A DNA stretch of 53,621 nt from Candidatus Omnitrophota bacterium (GTDB lineage: Bacteria > Omnitrophota > Gorgyraeia > Zapsychrales > Zapsychraceae), in assembly GCA_018062515.1 (NCBI GenBank), contig JAGOSC010000010.1:1-53621 (forward strand). Direction: 5' to 3'. Positions 16,602 through 25,929 of this stretch are shown piece after piece. The notes beneath the pieces are model-generated. The model had not been told where the DNA came from, did not search any database, and was given only the letters and a program-made list of their open reading frames with translations. A program made the translations under genes and the position numbers. Each line of letters starts with the position of its first letter. The first letter of the stretch is position 1.

Positions 16602-17525
16602 ATGAAATTTAAACAAATTATAAATATAGCTCTTATCGTATACATCCCCACCTTGATGTCCTGTTCACTGTTTACAAATGAAGAAAACTTGAGAAAAGAA
16701 CCTCTTGGGGTTTCGCATGAATATGTTCCAGCTTCCCAGGAACCTGTCTTGGCTTCAGATAAAGAAGCTGTCATCACCGCACCAGAACCAGATATTAATC
16801 CCAAAGAACCGATCGTTACCCCGGAAGAAAAAGTTTATCAGAAAGAAGAGATGAATAAGCCTATTAAGGAAAGTCTGATGGAGCCAAAAACACCACCAGC
16901 TTCTACAAATGCTGCTTCCCCGGCTATTGAACTAAGCAATAGCCGATATACCTTAGGGACAAACGATATTATAGACGTCGCCGTATTAAGACATCCTGAA
17001 GTGAGCGGCCAATACATGATTAACAATGAAGGTAGTATTCAGTACGAATTTCTGGGAGACGTTGTGGTGACCGGAAAAACCAAAGATGAGGTAGCCGACG
17101 AACTCAAGATAAAATTGGCTGAATTTATTATTGATCCTGAAGTAACCGTGAAGATTACGGGTTATAACAGCAAAGTGGTTTATGTGATTGGAGAGGTGGG
17201 TAGTCCCGGGAAAATTTTTATGCGCGGAGACACGATTACTATCCGCGAAGCCTTATTATTAGCCGGCCTTCCTTTATTAACCGCCAAGGTTGAGAAAACG
17301 AAATTATTTACGCCGTCCACAAAAGGGGCGCCGCGACAAAAAAATATCAACCTTGATCGGCTTCTCTATAAGGGTGATTTGCGGCAAAATCTTGTTATGA
17401 AACCCGGTGATACTCTTTTTGTTCCGCCGACATTTATGACGAAAGTCATGCGCGTAATACAACCCGTGGCTAATCCGATTACAACAGCGACGGGAGCTGG
17501 GCGAGCCGCGACCGGCGGAATTTAG
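16602..17525 (+). CDS. Wza-like outer-membrane polysaccharide export lipoprotein
   Basis: The protein starts with a lipoprotein signal (YIPTLMSCSLFTNEE; lipobox LMSC). A Pro/Glu-rich linker spans about residues 30-105. The poly-export domain (YTLGTNDIIDVAVLRHPEVSGQYMINNEG, VVVTGKTKDEVADELKIKL) and an SLBB domain (VYVIGEVGSPGKIFMRG, DTLFVPP) follow. These form the periplasmic part of the outer-membrane channel for high-molecular-weight polysaccharide. At 307 residues it is shorter than E. coli Wza and resembles the exporters of exosortase-linked loci. The Wzz/Wzc partner is 42 bases downstream. Confidence 0.9.
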   Translation: MKFKQIINIALIVYIPTLMSCSLFTNEENLRKEPLGVSHEYVPASQEPVLASDKEAVITAPEPDINPKEPIVTPEEKVYQKEEMNKPIKESLMEPKTPPASTNAASPAIELSNSRYTLGTNDIIDVAVLRHPEVSGQYMINNEGSIQYEFLGDVVVTGKTKDEVADELKIKLAEFIIDPEVTVKITGYNSKVVYVIGEVGSPGKIFMRGDTITIREALLLAGLPLLTAKVEKTKLFTPSTKGAPRQKNINLDRLLYKGDLRQNLVMKPGDTLFVPPTFMTKVMRVIQPVANPITTATGAGRAATGGI

Positions 17526-17567
17526 AGGAAACCGTAAAATAATAGTAGAGGAAGGAAGGTTAAAATA

Positions 17568-18872
17568 ATGTGCGCTTCAAGGCCTGGCGAAATAACACCT
17601 ATGAATTATCTGAAAGTTTTTTTCAGACGAAAAGAATATATACTTATTCCGGTTTTTATTGGATTAATCGTCGGAGTTTGCGCAGGTATACTCCTTCCCA
17701 AGAAATATAAATCGTCGACCATTTTATTAGTCGAAGACGGAAAAAGCGACAATCCATTATTCGATAATATTGCCGTTTCAACAACCGTTAATCAACGTCT
17801 GACGACGATACGGGAATCGATGTTAGGTTGGAACAGCCTTCTCGAATTGGTTAAACGGTTGAAGTTAGACAAAGAAGTTAAAACGCCTCAAGAGTTGGAA
17901 AAATTGATTATCGACGACATTCGCCAGAAGATTGATATTGAGTTGCGCGGCCGAAACATTATTGATTTATCCTATGTCGGTTCCACGCCGGAAATGACCC
18001 AAGCGGTCGTCAAAAATATTACTGAAATATTTATTGAAAGCAACGTGTCGATTCAAAGTGAAGAAACGGCCGACGCGATCAAATTCATTGACGAGCAATT
18101 AAAAGTGTATCGTGGGAAAATTAAATCAGCTGAAATCGTACAGTTAAAAGACGAATTGAGTACATTAATGGTTGATTCTACGGATCAACACCCAAAAGTA
18201 CGCGGGTTAAAAGAACAGATCCGGGTTAAAGAAGAAGAATTAAAGAAAGAAAATCTTGAATTTTCTGAATCCGAAGCGCTGGATGCACAAAGCACTCGAC
18301 CAGTTATTGAAGAAATTCGTAAAGCGCTCGACAATATAGATGGTGGTGTTACTCCAGCTATATCTCTTTCACAGCCGGAGAACGCAGCGGTTGATAAAGA
18401 CGCTTATAAACTCTTTCTTTTGGATAAGCTGGATGATGTTTTAGCTCGAGACGTCGGCGTGAATAATTCAATCTATAACACTTTACTTCAGCGTTCAGAG
18501 ACCGCCAAAATTACTCAACGGTTGCAAGCCTCCAAACAAGGGACAAAATATACGGTGCTTGATCCGCCCCGTATGCCATTAAAGCCAATCCGCCCAAATA
18601 AAATATTAGGGGCTTTGGCAGGAATTTGCGCCGGATTAATGCTCGGTATCGTTTTAGTGTTCGGACTAGAATTTTTGGATAAATCTTTTATTGATGTGGA
18701 AGATGCCAATCGCTTTTTTGGAACACCTTTATTAGGCGCCATATCCAAGATTAATACGGAGACAAGCATACGCCGAGAACGCGAACGGTTAATTTGGTTG
18801 TACAGCATAGTTATCTTGTTGGGGATTCTGGCTATTGCGACGACTACAGCTGTTTCAGCTTCGATTTTATAA
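17568..18872 (+). CDS. Wzz/Wzc-type polysaccharide chain-length determinant
   Basis: Residues 12-45 carry the Wzz N-terminus and first membrane segment (YLKVFFRRKEYILIPVFIGLIVGVCAGILL). A long periplasmic helical region with KVRGLKEQIRVKEEELKKEN follows. The P-x2-P-rich second membrane region is ILDPPRMPLKPIRPNKILG plus a hydrophobic helix at about 340-362. Unusually, a third hydrophobic helix ends the protein (WLYSIVILLGILAIATTT), so the C-terminus may be outside the cytoplasm. There is no fused kinase; the tyrosine kinase is separate at 20201. The pair would control chain length and export. The start has the ribosome binding site GGAAGGAAGG. Confidence 0.87.
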   Translation: MCASRPGEITPMNYLKVFFRRKEYILIPVFIGLIVGVCAGILLPKKYKSSTILLVEDGKSDNPLFDNIAVSTTVNQRLTTIRESMLGWNSLLELVKRLKLDKEVKTPQELEKLIIDDIRQKIDIELRGRNIIDLSYVGSTPEMTQAVVKNITEIFIESNVSIQSEETADAIKFIDEQLKVYRGKIKSAEIVQLKDELSTLMVDSTDQHPKVRGLKEQIRVKEEELKKENLEFSESEALDAQSTRPVIEEIRKALDNIDGGVTPAISLSQPENAAVDKDAYKLFLLDKLDDVLARDVGVNNSIYNTLLQRSETAKITQRLQASKQGTKYTVLDPPRMPLKPIRPNKILGALAGICAGLMLGIVLVFGLEFLDKSFIDVEDANRFFGTPLLGAISKINTETSIRRERERLIWLYSIVILLGILAIATTTAVSASIL

Positions 18873-18884
18873 AGGAAAAAATTT

Positions 18885-19748
18885 ATGTATTACAAACATT
18901 ATGGCTTTAAAGAACCACCGTTCAACCTGACGCCGAACTCAAAGTTTTTCTTTGAAAGCGATAAACACGCTGAGGCATTAAGCACCTTGTTATATGCGAT
19001 TAATGAACGTAAAGGGTTTGTCGTCGTCAGCGGACATATCGGTTCAGGCAAAACAACCGTATGCCGGACACTATTAAATCAGCTTAACTCGACGACACAA
19101 ACAGCTCTTATTACAAATACGCATCTTAGCGGGAAAGACCTTTTGAGCAGTATTTTAGAAGAACTGGAAGTGGAATACACGCCTGGATCCAAATCCAAAC
19201 TACTTTCGCAGCTTAATGCCTATCTTATTGCCCAATTGAAACGCGATAATAATGTCGTACTTATTATTGATGAAGCGCAGAATTTAACGCCGACGGTCCT
19301 TGAAGAAGTCCGAATGTTATCTAATTTGGAAACCGAAAATGAAAAATTGATTCAGATTCTTTTACTTGGTCAACCTGAACTCAAGAAAAAATTAGCTATG
19401 CCTAAACTTGAACAGCTTCGGCAAAGAATCGCGGTTTACTACCACCTTAGCCCGCTTAATCGTGAAGAAACAATGGATTACATTAACCACCGTCTTAAAA
19501 TCGCTAGCGAAAACACAAATCGATTTTTCACGGAAGGCGCTATGGAAATGATTTATCAATTTTCAAACGGCGTACCAAGAATAGTGAATCAGATTTGCGA
19601 CAGCGCTCTATTAACGGGATTTATTAACGGCGTAAACGTTGTCGATGAAAAAATCATGCAAGAAGTTATTGATGAGTCGCCTCTGACGATTATTGGTAAA
19701 GATAATAAAATTCAAACGGACGATATTTCGTTCATTAACAGGAATTAA
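18885..19748 (+). CDS. ExeA-like AAA ATPase of the exosortase/PEP-CTERM locus type
   Basis: The N-terminal MYYKHYGFKEPPFNLTPNSKFFFES and Walker A VVSGHIGSGKTTVCRTLL are typical of the ExeA/GspA ATPase group. Walker B is VVLIIDEAQNLTP, followed by LRMLSNLETE-like and QLRQRIAVYYHLSPL segments. This is the protein repeatedly found in PEP-CTERM polysaccharide loci and named a putative secretion ATPase there; its exact role is unproven. It lies between the chain-length protein and the four-helix-bundle gene with short gaps (12 and 5 bases). Unlike GspA it has no C-terminal peptidoglycan-binding domain (287 residues). Confidence 0.9.
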   Translation: MYYKHYGFKEPPFNLTPNSKFFFESDKHAEALSTLLYAINERKGFVVVSGHIGSGKTTVCRTLLNQLNSTTQTALITNTHLSGKDLLSSILEELEVEYTPGSKSKLLSQLNAYLIAQLKRDNNVVLIIDEAQNLTPTVLEEVRMLSNLETENEKLIQILLLGQPELKKKLAMPKLEQLRQRIAVYYHLSPLNREETMDYINHRLKIASENTNRFFTEGAMEMIYQFSNGVPRIVNQICDSALLTGFINGVNVVDEKIMQEVIDESPLTIIGKDNKIQTDDISFINRN

Positions 19749-19753
19749 TTCAT

Positions 19754-20164
19754 ATGTTTAATACAAATAACAGAAAATATTCAAATTACATGAGTCAAGT
19801 ACGAGAAGAAACAATCGGACTTTGGAATGATTCGGTTAAGTTATTTAACGAGATCAGCGCAGCAACATGTCATTTTCCGGCCGATGATAAATTCGGATTA
19901 AAGTATGCTGTCACCGACACATCCAAAAATCTGATGGACAAAATCGCCAGCTCATCATACAGCCAATCACAAAACACTTATGAAGAGCGGCTTAAATACG
20001 CCGCGGAATTGCTTCACAAAACCATGGGACAACTTTATATTGCCACAGAAAAAAAATATTTATCCAAAGGATATTACGAACAGTTATTTAATAACGGCCG
20101 TTCATTGGTTGAAAAAATTTGTTTGTTAGCTGGGATTTCTTACAAAACGTTTGGATTAAATTAG
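19754..20164 (+). CDS. four-helix-bundle protein resembling the 23S rRNA-intervening-sequence (S23) family
   Basis: The 136-residue protein has the family layout: LWNDSVKLFNEISAATCHFP, then ADDKFGLKYAVTDTSKNLMDKIASSSYSQ, then YAAELLHKTMGQLYIATEKKYLSKGYYEQLF. It aligns with the S23/bAvd-like pattern of four helices (FP-x3-KFGL, an SIP-N-IAEG-like segment, GSLAELET-like helix, YLS-x2-YEEL). The IAEG segment is degenerate here (KIASSS). Usual members are stand-alone genes or rRNA insertions, so a position inside a polysaccharide export operon is odd. It may be a scaffold between the ATPase and the kinase, which is inference. Similarity is by eye and moderate. Confidence 0.6.
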   Translation: MFNTNNRKYSNYMSQVREETIGLWNDSVKLFNEISAATCHFPADDKFGLKYAVTDTSKNLMDKIASSSYSQSQNTYEERLKYAAELLHKTMGQLYIATEKKYLSKGYYEQLFNNGRSLVEKICLLAGISYKTFGLN

Positions 20165-20200
20165 AATTAATGAACCATAAATAACACAAAGGATTTGTTG

Positions 20201-20986
20201 ATGGGAAAAATCACGAACGCATTAAAAAAAGCAGCCGAAGAGCGACTCACCCGAATCGAAAAGATTTCACAAATAAAAGAACGCGACCGCCTGATCCTAA
20301 AAAAAATCGGCGCTTCAAATATGGATCCGAGTGTGATTACCTATTTCGATCCTAAAGCTTTAATCAGCGAACAATATAAAATTTTAAGGACCAATATTCT
20401 TTCGATGAATAAGGGGAAACCGCCAAAAACATTTATCATCACGAGTTCAATTCATGCGGAAGGAAAAACGATAACCGCCTTAAATCTAGCTGTTTCATTA
20501 GCTCAAGCCGTTCATAAACCGCGTGTTTTGCTCGTCGACGGTGATTTACGTAAAGGCCGGGTAGGTTATTATTTAAGTGTTGAACGAAAAATCGGTTTGT
20601 CCGAGGTATTAAGAGGAGAGGCTGACGTCAAAGATGCCGTGTTTCATATTGAACTCGAAAATCTGGCCTTTATTGCCGCTGGTCACAGTCCAGAATATCC
20701 TTCCGAACTTCTTTCCAGCGAAAATTTTAGAAAATTTTTAAATCATATGCAGGCCGAATTTGACCACATTATTATTGATACTCCGCCGATTATTGCGGTT
20801 ACCGATGCCGGTATTCTTGGTTCACAAGTCGAAGGAGTTCTTCTCGTCGTACAAGCTGGCCGGACACAACGCGGTATCGTCAAAAGGGCTGAAGAATTAT
20901 TATTTCAATCGCATGCCAAGATAATGGGACATGTGTTAACTAACATTGAATATCATTTGCCGGAGTATATATACCGTTACCTTTAG
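20201..20986 (+). CDS. bacterial tyrosine autokinase (CpsD/Wzc kinase domain), exosortase-locus type
   Basis: After an N-terminal helix (MGKITNALKKAAEERLTRIE) typical of this subgroup, the protein has SEQYKILRTNILSM, Walker A TSSIHAEGKTITALNLA, Walker A' VLLVDGDLRKGRVGYYL and Walker B HIIIDTPPIIAVTDAG. The C-terminus carries a tyrosine cluster (YHLPEYIYRYL) as the autophosphorylation tail. It would phosphorylate itself together with the separate membrane protein at 17568. ATG at 20201 is preferred over the TTG at 20195 because AAAGGA lies 7 bases upstream. The operon's first block ends here at a hairpin terminator. Confidence 0.9.
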   Translation: MGKITNALKKAAEERLTRIEKISQIKERDRLILKKIGASNMDPSVITYFDPKALISEQYKILRTNILSMNKGKPPKTFIITSSIHAEGKTITALNLAVSLAQAVHKPRVLLVDGDLRKGRVGYYLSVERKIGLSEVLRGEADVKDAVFHIELENLAFIAAGHSPEYPSELLSSENFRKFLNHMQAEFDHIIIDTPPIIAVTDAGILGSQVEGVLLVVQAGRTQRGIVKRAEELLFQSHAKIMGHVLTNIEYHLPEYIYRYL

Positions 20987-20995
20987 GTAAAACTT

Positions 20996-21060
20996 CTCAG
21001 ACGTTCAAAATGGGCCTTGATCAACCAAATCCGGGTATTTGAATGTCTGAGATTTTTTAT
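20996..21060 (+). terminator. intrinsic terminator or attenuator inside the polysaccharide gene cluster
   Basis: A 14-base stem pairs 20996-21009 (CTCAGACGTTCAAA) with 21038-21051 (TTTGAATGTCTGAG), including one G-U pair, and is followed by ATTTTTTAT. The loop is unusually large at 28 bases. It separates the export/kinase genes from the glycosyltransferases. Confidence 0.75.
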
Positions 21061-21083
21061 ATAAAGATTAAGGACAGGACCGT

Positions 21084-22196
21084 ATGAAAATCGGAATAAT
21101 TGCCGTCGATTTTTATCCAAAATTGGGCGGGATGGAAAATTATGCCGCCCAATTGGCCATGAATTTTAGGGACATGGGTCATGCGGTGCATTTATTCATT
21201 AAGAAGGACGGACAAGATTTAAATAATGTTACAAATTACAAAATACTGACCAAAGATTTATTTAAAGATATTCCGAGTCTGTGCCGTTTTGATATGGATG
21301 TCTGGCTGGCGATCAATTCTTCGTATGGAATTTTATCTGGATACAAAAAAAATGTATTTATTTGTTCGCACGGAAATGATTTTTTATCCCCGTGGGTTTG
21401 TTATCAATTCCCGTTTCTTGAAAATAAATTGATTTGGCGCTTTAAAGAACCTTTGGAAAAATTCTTTTCTAAGTTTATACTCAATCTGCATATCGGCCGG
21501 ATAAAAGGCATTTTCCCCAACAGTGATTACACTAAAGATAGATTTCTCAAAATGTATCCGTCGGCAAAAGATAAGATCAGCGTTATTAATCCGGGGGTGG
21601 ACCCGAATTTCTTTATGACAACTCAAGAAAAAAGTAAGGGACGTTTTAACATATTGAGTGTAACCCGTTTAACAAATCCGCGTAAAAATATTAGAAGCGT
21701 CATTGAAGCTTTATCTTTATTAAAGGATAAATACCCGTTTACATATTCAGTGATTGGCGATGGACCGATGAAAGAATATTTGGAAAACCTCGTAAAACAA
21801 AAAAACTTAACTGATCAGGTTTTTATCAAAGGTCAAGTTTCGTATGAAGAACTGAAAGAAAGCTACAGATCATCAGACCTATTTGTACTTATTCCCAAAA
21901 CTGATAAAAATGATGTCGAAGGCTTTGGAATGGTTTATCTCGAGGCTAATGCCTGCGGTGTTCCTGTTTTAGCCAGCCGCGGTAATGGCTCCAGCAACGC
22001 GGTTAAAGAAGGCATCAGTGGTTATTTTGTGGATGAACCCGATGCTCAACATTGCCAAAAAGCATTAGAGGAATTTTTCTCAGGGAAAATTAATTTTGAC
22101 CAGCAAAAAATAATTGACCATGCCAAACCATTCCGTTGGTCAAATATCGCCAAACAATTTATTGATCAAATTGAATCAAAAAAGGATTCGTTTTAA
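21084..22196 (+). CDS. family 4 glycosyltransferase, first of the assembly block
   Basis: The 370-residue protein starts IGIIAVDFYPKLGGMENYAAQLA, a donor-independent GT4 N-terminus. It has VINPGVDPNFF at the domain joint and YSVIGDGPMKEYLENL plus EGFGMVYLEANACGVPVLASRGNG in the nucleotide-binding domain. It is preceded by AAGGACAGGA and lies directly after the hairpin at 20996, so its expression depends on readthrough or a local promoter that I cannot identify. Its stop overlaps the start of the flippase (TAATG). Sugar specificity is not visible. Confidence 0.86.
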   Translation: MKIGIIAVDFYPKLGGMENYAAQLAMNFRDMGHAVHLFIKKDGQDLNNVTNYKILTKDLFKDIPSLCRFDMDVWLAINSSYGILSGYKKNVFICSHGNDFLSPWVCYQFPFLENKLIWRFKEPLEKFFSKFILNLHIGRIKGIFPNSDYTKDRFLKMYPSAKDKISVINPGVDPNFFMTTQEKSKGRFNILSVTRLTNPRKNIRSVIEALSLLKDKYPFTYSVIGDGPMKEYLENLVKQKNLTDQVFIKGQVSYEELKESYRSSDLFVLIPKTDKNDVEGFGMVYLEANACGVPVLASRGNGSSNAVKEGISGYFVDEPDAQHCQKALEEFFSGKINFDQQKIIDHAKPFRWSNIAKQFIDQIESKKDSF

Positions 22197-23674
22197 TGAA
22201 CCCAGATGAAATCCATTTAGACGATGGTCCGAGCTTAAAAATGCGTACCGCCAGATCGATCAAATGGTCTACCTTTAATGAAATTATGTTTAAATTGTCT
22301 AGCCTGGTCGTAACGATTTTCCTTGCCCGTATGCTAGAAAAATCCGATTTCGGTTTATATGCGCTGGCCTTTGTGGTCATCGACGGCATGGGTCTTTTTA
22401 AGAGCATGGGTTTTGATAAGGCCTTGATTCAAAGAAAAACGGACATTGAAAAAGCCGCCAACACGGCTTTTATGATCATTCCTTCTTTAGGCATACTTTT
22501 ATATTTGATCTTATTATTAGTCATCCCGCTCATTGCCAAATTTTATCCCGAAGCCGACGGTATTGACAATATTCTTAGGGCATTGGGACTATTTTTCATT
22601 ATATTTACACTATCAAAAGTACCCGTGACTCTTTTAGAAAAAGAAATCAAATTTGATGTCTTGGCGAAACTGGAAATGACTTCGCAAATTTTTTATTCCG
22701 TTATTGCCTTAACACTCGCTTTTCAGGGATTTGGAGTTTGGAGTTTAGTCATCGCTTATCTCACCATGAACATAATCCGCTGTATTCTTTACTGGAAAAA
22801 TGTCAGTTGGAGACCGAAATTTGAATTTGACCGCGACATCGCCATTGAAATGTTTCATTTTGGAAAATACATTTTCCTGGGTGGATTTATTTGGTTCGTA
22901 TTAAGTAATTTTGACAAAATGGTGATTCCAAAAATTCTGGATATTTCCACCTTAGCCTTATATGCCATCGCTATGAACTTGGCGGATATTCCCAGCAGCT
23001 TCGTCGGGGCAAAGGTAAGCCATGTTCTTTTTCCGACCTATTCAAAATTGCAAGGGAATATGTATGATCTGGCCCACGCATTTGTCCGTGTGTTCAAATT
23101 AATTTTTATGATCTGCGCGCCGATCAGTATCGGGCTTTTGCTAATGGGAAAAGATTTTCTGCATATTGCCTATGGAGAAAAATGGATTGAGGCCGCTCCG
23201 ATTTTACATATTTTGGCCCTATACGGATTAAGCAATGCGATGGGATATCCTAAAGCACCAGTTTTATTAAGTTTGAATAAACCTAAATTGACCTTTCAGC
23301 TAAGCGCCTTACGGGCGGCAATGATTTTTATCTTTGTCATTCCAGCCGGAAAATTATTCGGCGTCTGCGGCATTGCCTGGGTGGTGTTAATAACATCAGT
23401 CATCTTATTTTATATCGGATTCATAATCATCAATAAATTCCTTAATATTTCCCGCGCACAAATAAAAAACATGCTCCGCTCGACGTCAATTGCCATTTTA
23501 GTTATGAGCGTAGTCATCCTCTGCATGCAGAAAATAAGCGGCGTCTTTAATTTCCATGAAATTGTCCGTTTCTTAATATGTTTTATATCCGGATCCAGTT
23601 CTTATCTGTTAACATTATGGTTATTAGAAAAAGACTTTATTCTCGAGGTTAAAGATTTAGCGCTAAAGGCATAA
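22196..23674 (+). CDS. Wzx-type polysaccharide flippase
   Basis: The 492-residue protein is almost entirely hydrophobic, with roughly 12-14 predicted membrane helices and the MATE/PST-type N-terminus (SIKWSTFNEIMFKLSSLVVT, FLARMLEKSDFGLYALAFV). It matches the polysaccharide-synthesis transporter family that flips undecaprenyl-linked repeat units across the inner membrane. Central IFLGGFIWFVLSNFDKMVIPK carries the charged residues usual in helix 7. Together with the Wzy-like protein at 28241 it indicates a Wzx/Wzy-dependent pathway. Confidence 0.88.
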   Translation: MNPDEIHLDDGPSLKMRTARSIKWSTFNEIMFKLSSLVVTIFLARMLEKSDFGLYALAFVVIDGMGLFKSMGFDKALIQRKTDIEKAANTAFMIIPSLGILLYLILLLVIPLIAKFYPEADGIDNILRALGLFFIIFTLSKVPVTLLEKEIKFDVLAKLEMTSQIFYSVIALTLAFQGFGVWSLVIAYLTMNIIRCILYWKNVSWRPKFEFDRDIAIEMFHFGKYIFLGGFIWFVLSNFDKMVIPKILDISTLALYAIAMNLADIPSSFVGAKVSHVLFPTYSKLQGNMYDLAHAFVRVFKLIFMICAPISIGLLLMGKDFLHIAYGEKWIEAAPILHILALYGLSNAMGYPKAPVLLSLNKPKLTFQLSALRAAMIFIFVIPAGKLFGVCGIAWVVLITSVILFYIGFIIINKFLNISRAQIKNMLRSTSIAILVMSVVILCMQKISGVFNFHEIVRFLICFISGSSSYLLTLWLLEKDFILEVKDLALKA

Positions 23675-23679
23675 GGATT

Positions 23680-24828
23680 ATGATTAATATTTTATATTAC
23701 GAATCAAGTTCCGGTTTCGGAGGGTCCAGCAGCAATCTGTATCATATTCTTCGGCAGTTGGACAAAACTAAGTATTTTCCAACGGTGATTGTCCATCAAG
23801 ACGGCGATCAATTTGAACGCATCAAGACATTAGGTATTAACGTGATTAAAATTTCCTATCCCGAGCTGGATGCTGTTAATAAAGCCGGGGGAATAAAGCT
23901 GATGTGGATGTATTTTTCCGTGATTCGTCCAATGTCATCTAAGCTTTATAAAATCATTAAAGAACAAAAAATTGATTTGATACATATCAATACCAACATC
24001 CTGCTGGGCATTCCGATGATCCTGGCTGCCAAACGAGCTGGAAAAAAAGTCTTTTGTTACATCCGTGAATCGAGGGCACTCATCCGTCGGGAAAAACACT
24101 TTGTCCCGGATATTCATCAATTTCTCATCCTTAATCATCAAGCCATCGACATCTATAAACGCGATATTCCAATAAATAAATTGAATGTTATTTATGATGG
24201 CGTTGATTTAACCGAATTCAACAATTTGAATTCTGAGCATTTCATAAACGAGTTTAATCTTAAGGGAATCAAAACGGTCGGAATTGTTGGAAGAATTATC
24301 CGAGGGAAGGGTCAATTCGAGTTTGTTCGCACAGCAAAGAAGGTTTGCCAACAATTTTCAAACGTAAAATTTCTGGTGGTGGGCGATGCCAAAGGTGAAC
24401 AAATAAAATATTTGGATGAAATAAAATCATTTGTCCAAAAGGAACATCTCGAAGATAAAATTATATTTACCGGCTGGCGGACGGATGTCAAAGAAATAAT
24501 AAATGTCTTGGATATATTAGTTCTCGCCTCGACGACATTCCCGGAAGGTCTTCCTAACACAATTATTGAGGCCATGGCCTTAGCTAAACCGGCGGTTGGA
24601 ACAGATATCCCTGGGCCTCCGGAAATCATCAAAGACGGTGTAACCGGTTTTATTGTTCCTCCGGGAGATACTATTGAATTAGCGGAAAAAATTGTTTTCC
24701 TTTTAGCCCACGAAGATGAAGCTTTAAAGATGGGACAAAGCGGACGGCAAAGGGTAGAAGAACTTTTTGACGTCAAAAAAGTTGTTAAAAAAATTCAATC
24801 CCTTTATGAGACGGAACTGAATCGATGA
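23680..24828 (+). CDS. family 4 glycosyltransferase
   Basis: The N-terminus ILYYESSSGFGGSSSNLYHILRQL and IIKEQKIDLIHINTNILLGIPMI form the acceptor domain. VIYDGVDLTEFN marks the joint, and GRIIRGKGQFEFVRTAKK, FLVVGDAKGE and the acidic loop EGLPNTIIEAMALAKPAVGTDI form the donor domain. It follows the flippase after 5 bases and its 3' end overlaps the next glycosyltransferase by 4 bases (ATGA). Confidence 0.86.
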   Translation: MINILYYESSSGFGGSSSNLYHILRQLDKTKYFPTVIVHQDGDQFERIKTLGINVIKISYPELDAVNKAGGIKLMWMYFSVIRPMSSKLYKIIKEQKIDLIHINTNILLGIPMILAAKRAGKKVFCYIRESRALIRREKHFVPDIHQFLILNHQAIDIYKRDIPINKLNVIYDGVDLTEFNNLNSEHFINEFNLKGIKTVGIVGRIIRGKGQFEFVRTAKKVCQQFSNVKFLVVGDAKGEQIKYLDEIKSFVQKEHLEDKIIFTGWRTDVKEIINVLDILVLASTTFPEGLPNTIIEAMALAKPAVGTDIPGPPEIIKDGVTGFIVPPGDTIELAEKIVFLLAHEDEALKMGQSGRQRVEELFDVKKVVKKIQSLYETELNR

Positions 24829-25919
24829 CGCCGAGCATTACTTACATTATTGACAATCTAAAAATGGGCGGAGCGCAAACACAATTATCCAGATTGATCA
24901 AGGGCCTGGCAAAGAAAGATTTTGATATAAATGTTATTTGTCTGGGAGATGCGGATGCTAATCTCGTCGATCAAATCGAAAAACACAAAATCACCTTCTT
25001 ACCGATGAAATGCGTTTGGACGATTCAATTTTGGACTAATTTCTATTCAATGATAAAAAGATTGCAAACCCTAAAACCGAGCATCGTGCATACCTATTTA
25101 AATACATCGAATGTATTTGGAACCTGGGCCGCCAAAAAAGCGAATGTTCCTGTCATCGTAACATCTCGACGAGATATGGGACATTTTCGGTCTAAACGGA
25201 TCGCTGCGATGGAAAAATGGTCCAACCGATTTTGTCATAAAGTTGTTTGCGTATCCAATGCTGTCAAAGAAAAAACCCTTCAGGAAGAACAGCTTCCCAA
25301 AGAAAAGATTGTCGTGTTATACGGAGGCGTTGACTCTGAACAATTTAAAAGACCGCTTGGAACCAAAAACGAATCAGTGTTGAGCGTTGGTATGGTTGCC
25401 ACGATGGATCGGCCGATGAAAGGTCATATGGATTTTCTTCACGCCGCAAAACTGATTCAGGATCACAGTCATCCTGTCCAAATTATGCTCGTCGGTGAAG
25501 GAAGTTTACGTCGAGAATTAGAAGAATTTGTACAATCAAATAACATGACAAACATGGTCCACTTTAAAGGACAATCGAATGATGTCATACAAGAAATGAA
25601 TGGTTTGGATATTCTTGTTCTGCCGTCACACAGCGAAGGATTTTCAAATGCTGTTTTGGAAGCCATGTCCATGGAAATACCGGTTCTTGCCAATGCCATT
25701 GAAGGAAATCTTGAAATCATTGATAATGGAATCAACGGTATACTCATTGAACCACGCAATGTTCAACACATGGCCAATGAAATCATAAAATTTATAAATC
25801 GTAAGGCAGAATTAAAAGAAATGGGACAGAAAGCGCGGCAAAAAATCTTGGACCATTTCACGATCGATCACATGGTTAATCGGTATAAACAATTTTATCA
25901 ACAATTATTAGCAGTCTAA
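24825..25919 (+). CDS. family 4 glycosyltransferase
   Basis: This 364-residue enzyme starts ITYIIDNLKMGGAQTQLSRLI, the common N-terminus of GT4 enzymes in O-antigen and exopolysaccharide clusters. VVLYGGVDSEQF, MLVGEGSLRRELEEF and SEGFSNAVLEAMSMEIPVLA are the later landmarks. The start overlaps the preceding gene by 4 bases. Acceptor and donor are unknown. Confidence 0.87.
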   Translation: MTPSITYIIDNLKMGGAQTQLSRLIKGLAKKDFDINVICLGDADANLVDQIEKHKITFLPMKCVWTIQFWTNFYSMIKRLQTLKPSIVHTYLNTSNVFGTWAAKKANVPVIVTSRRDMGHFRSKRIAAMEKWSNRFCHKVVCVSNAVKEKTLQEEQLPKEKIVVLYGGVDSEQFKRPLGTKNESVLSVGMVATMDRPMKGHMDFLHAAKLIQDHSHPVQIMLVGEGSLRRELEEFVQSNNMTNMVHFKGQSNDVIQEMNGLDILVLPSHSEGFSNAVLEAMSMEIPVLANAIEGNLEIIDNGINGILIEPRNVQHMANEIIKFINRKAELKEMGQKARQKILDHFTIDHMVNRYKQFYQQLLAV

Positions 25920-25929
25920 GGAGTTTGAA

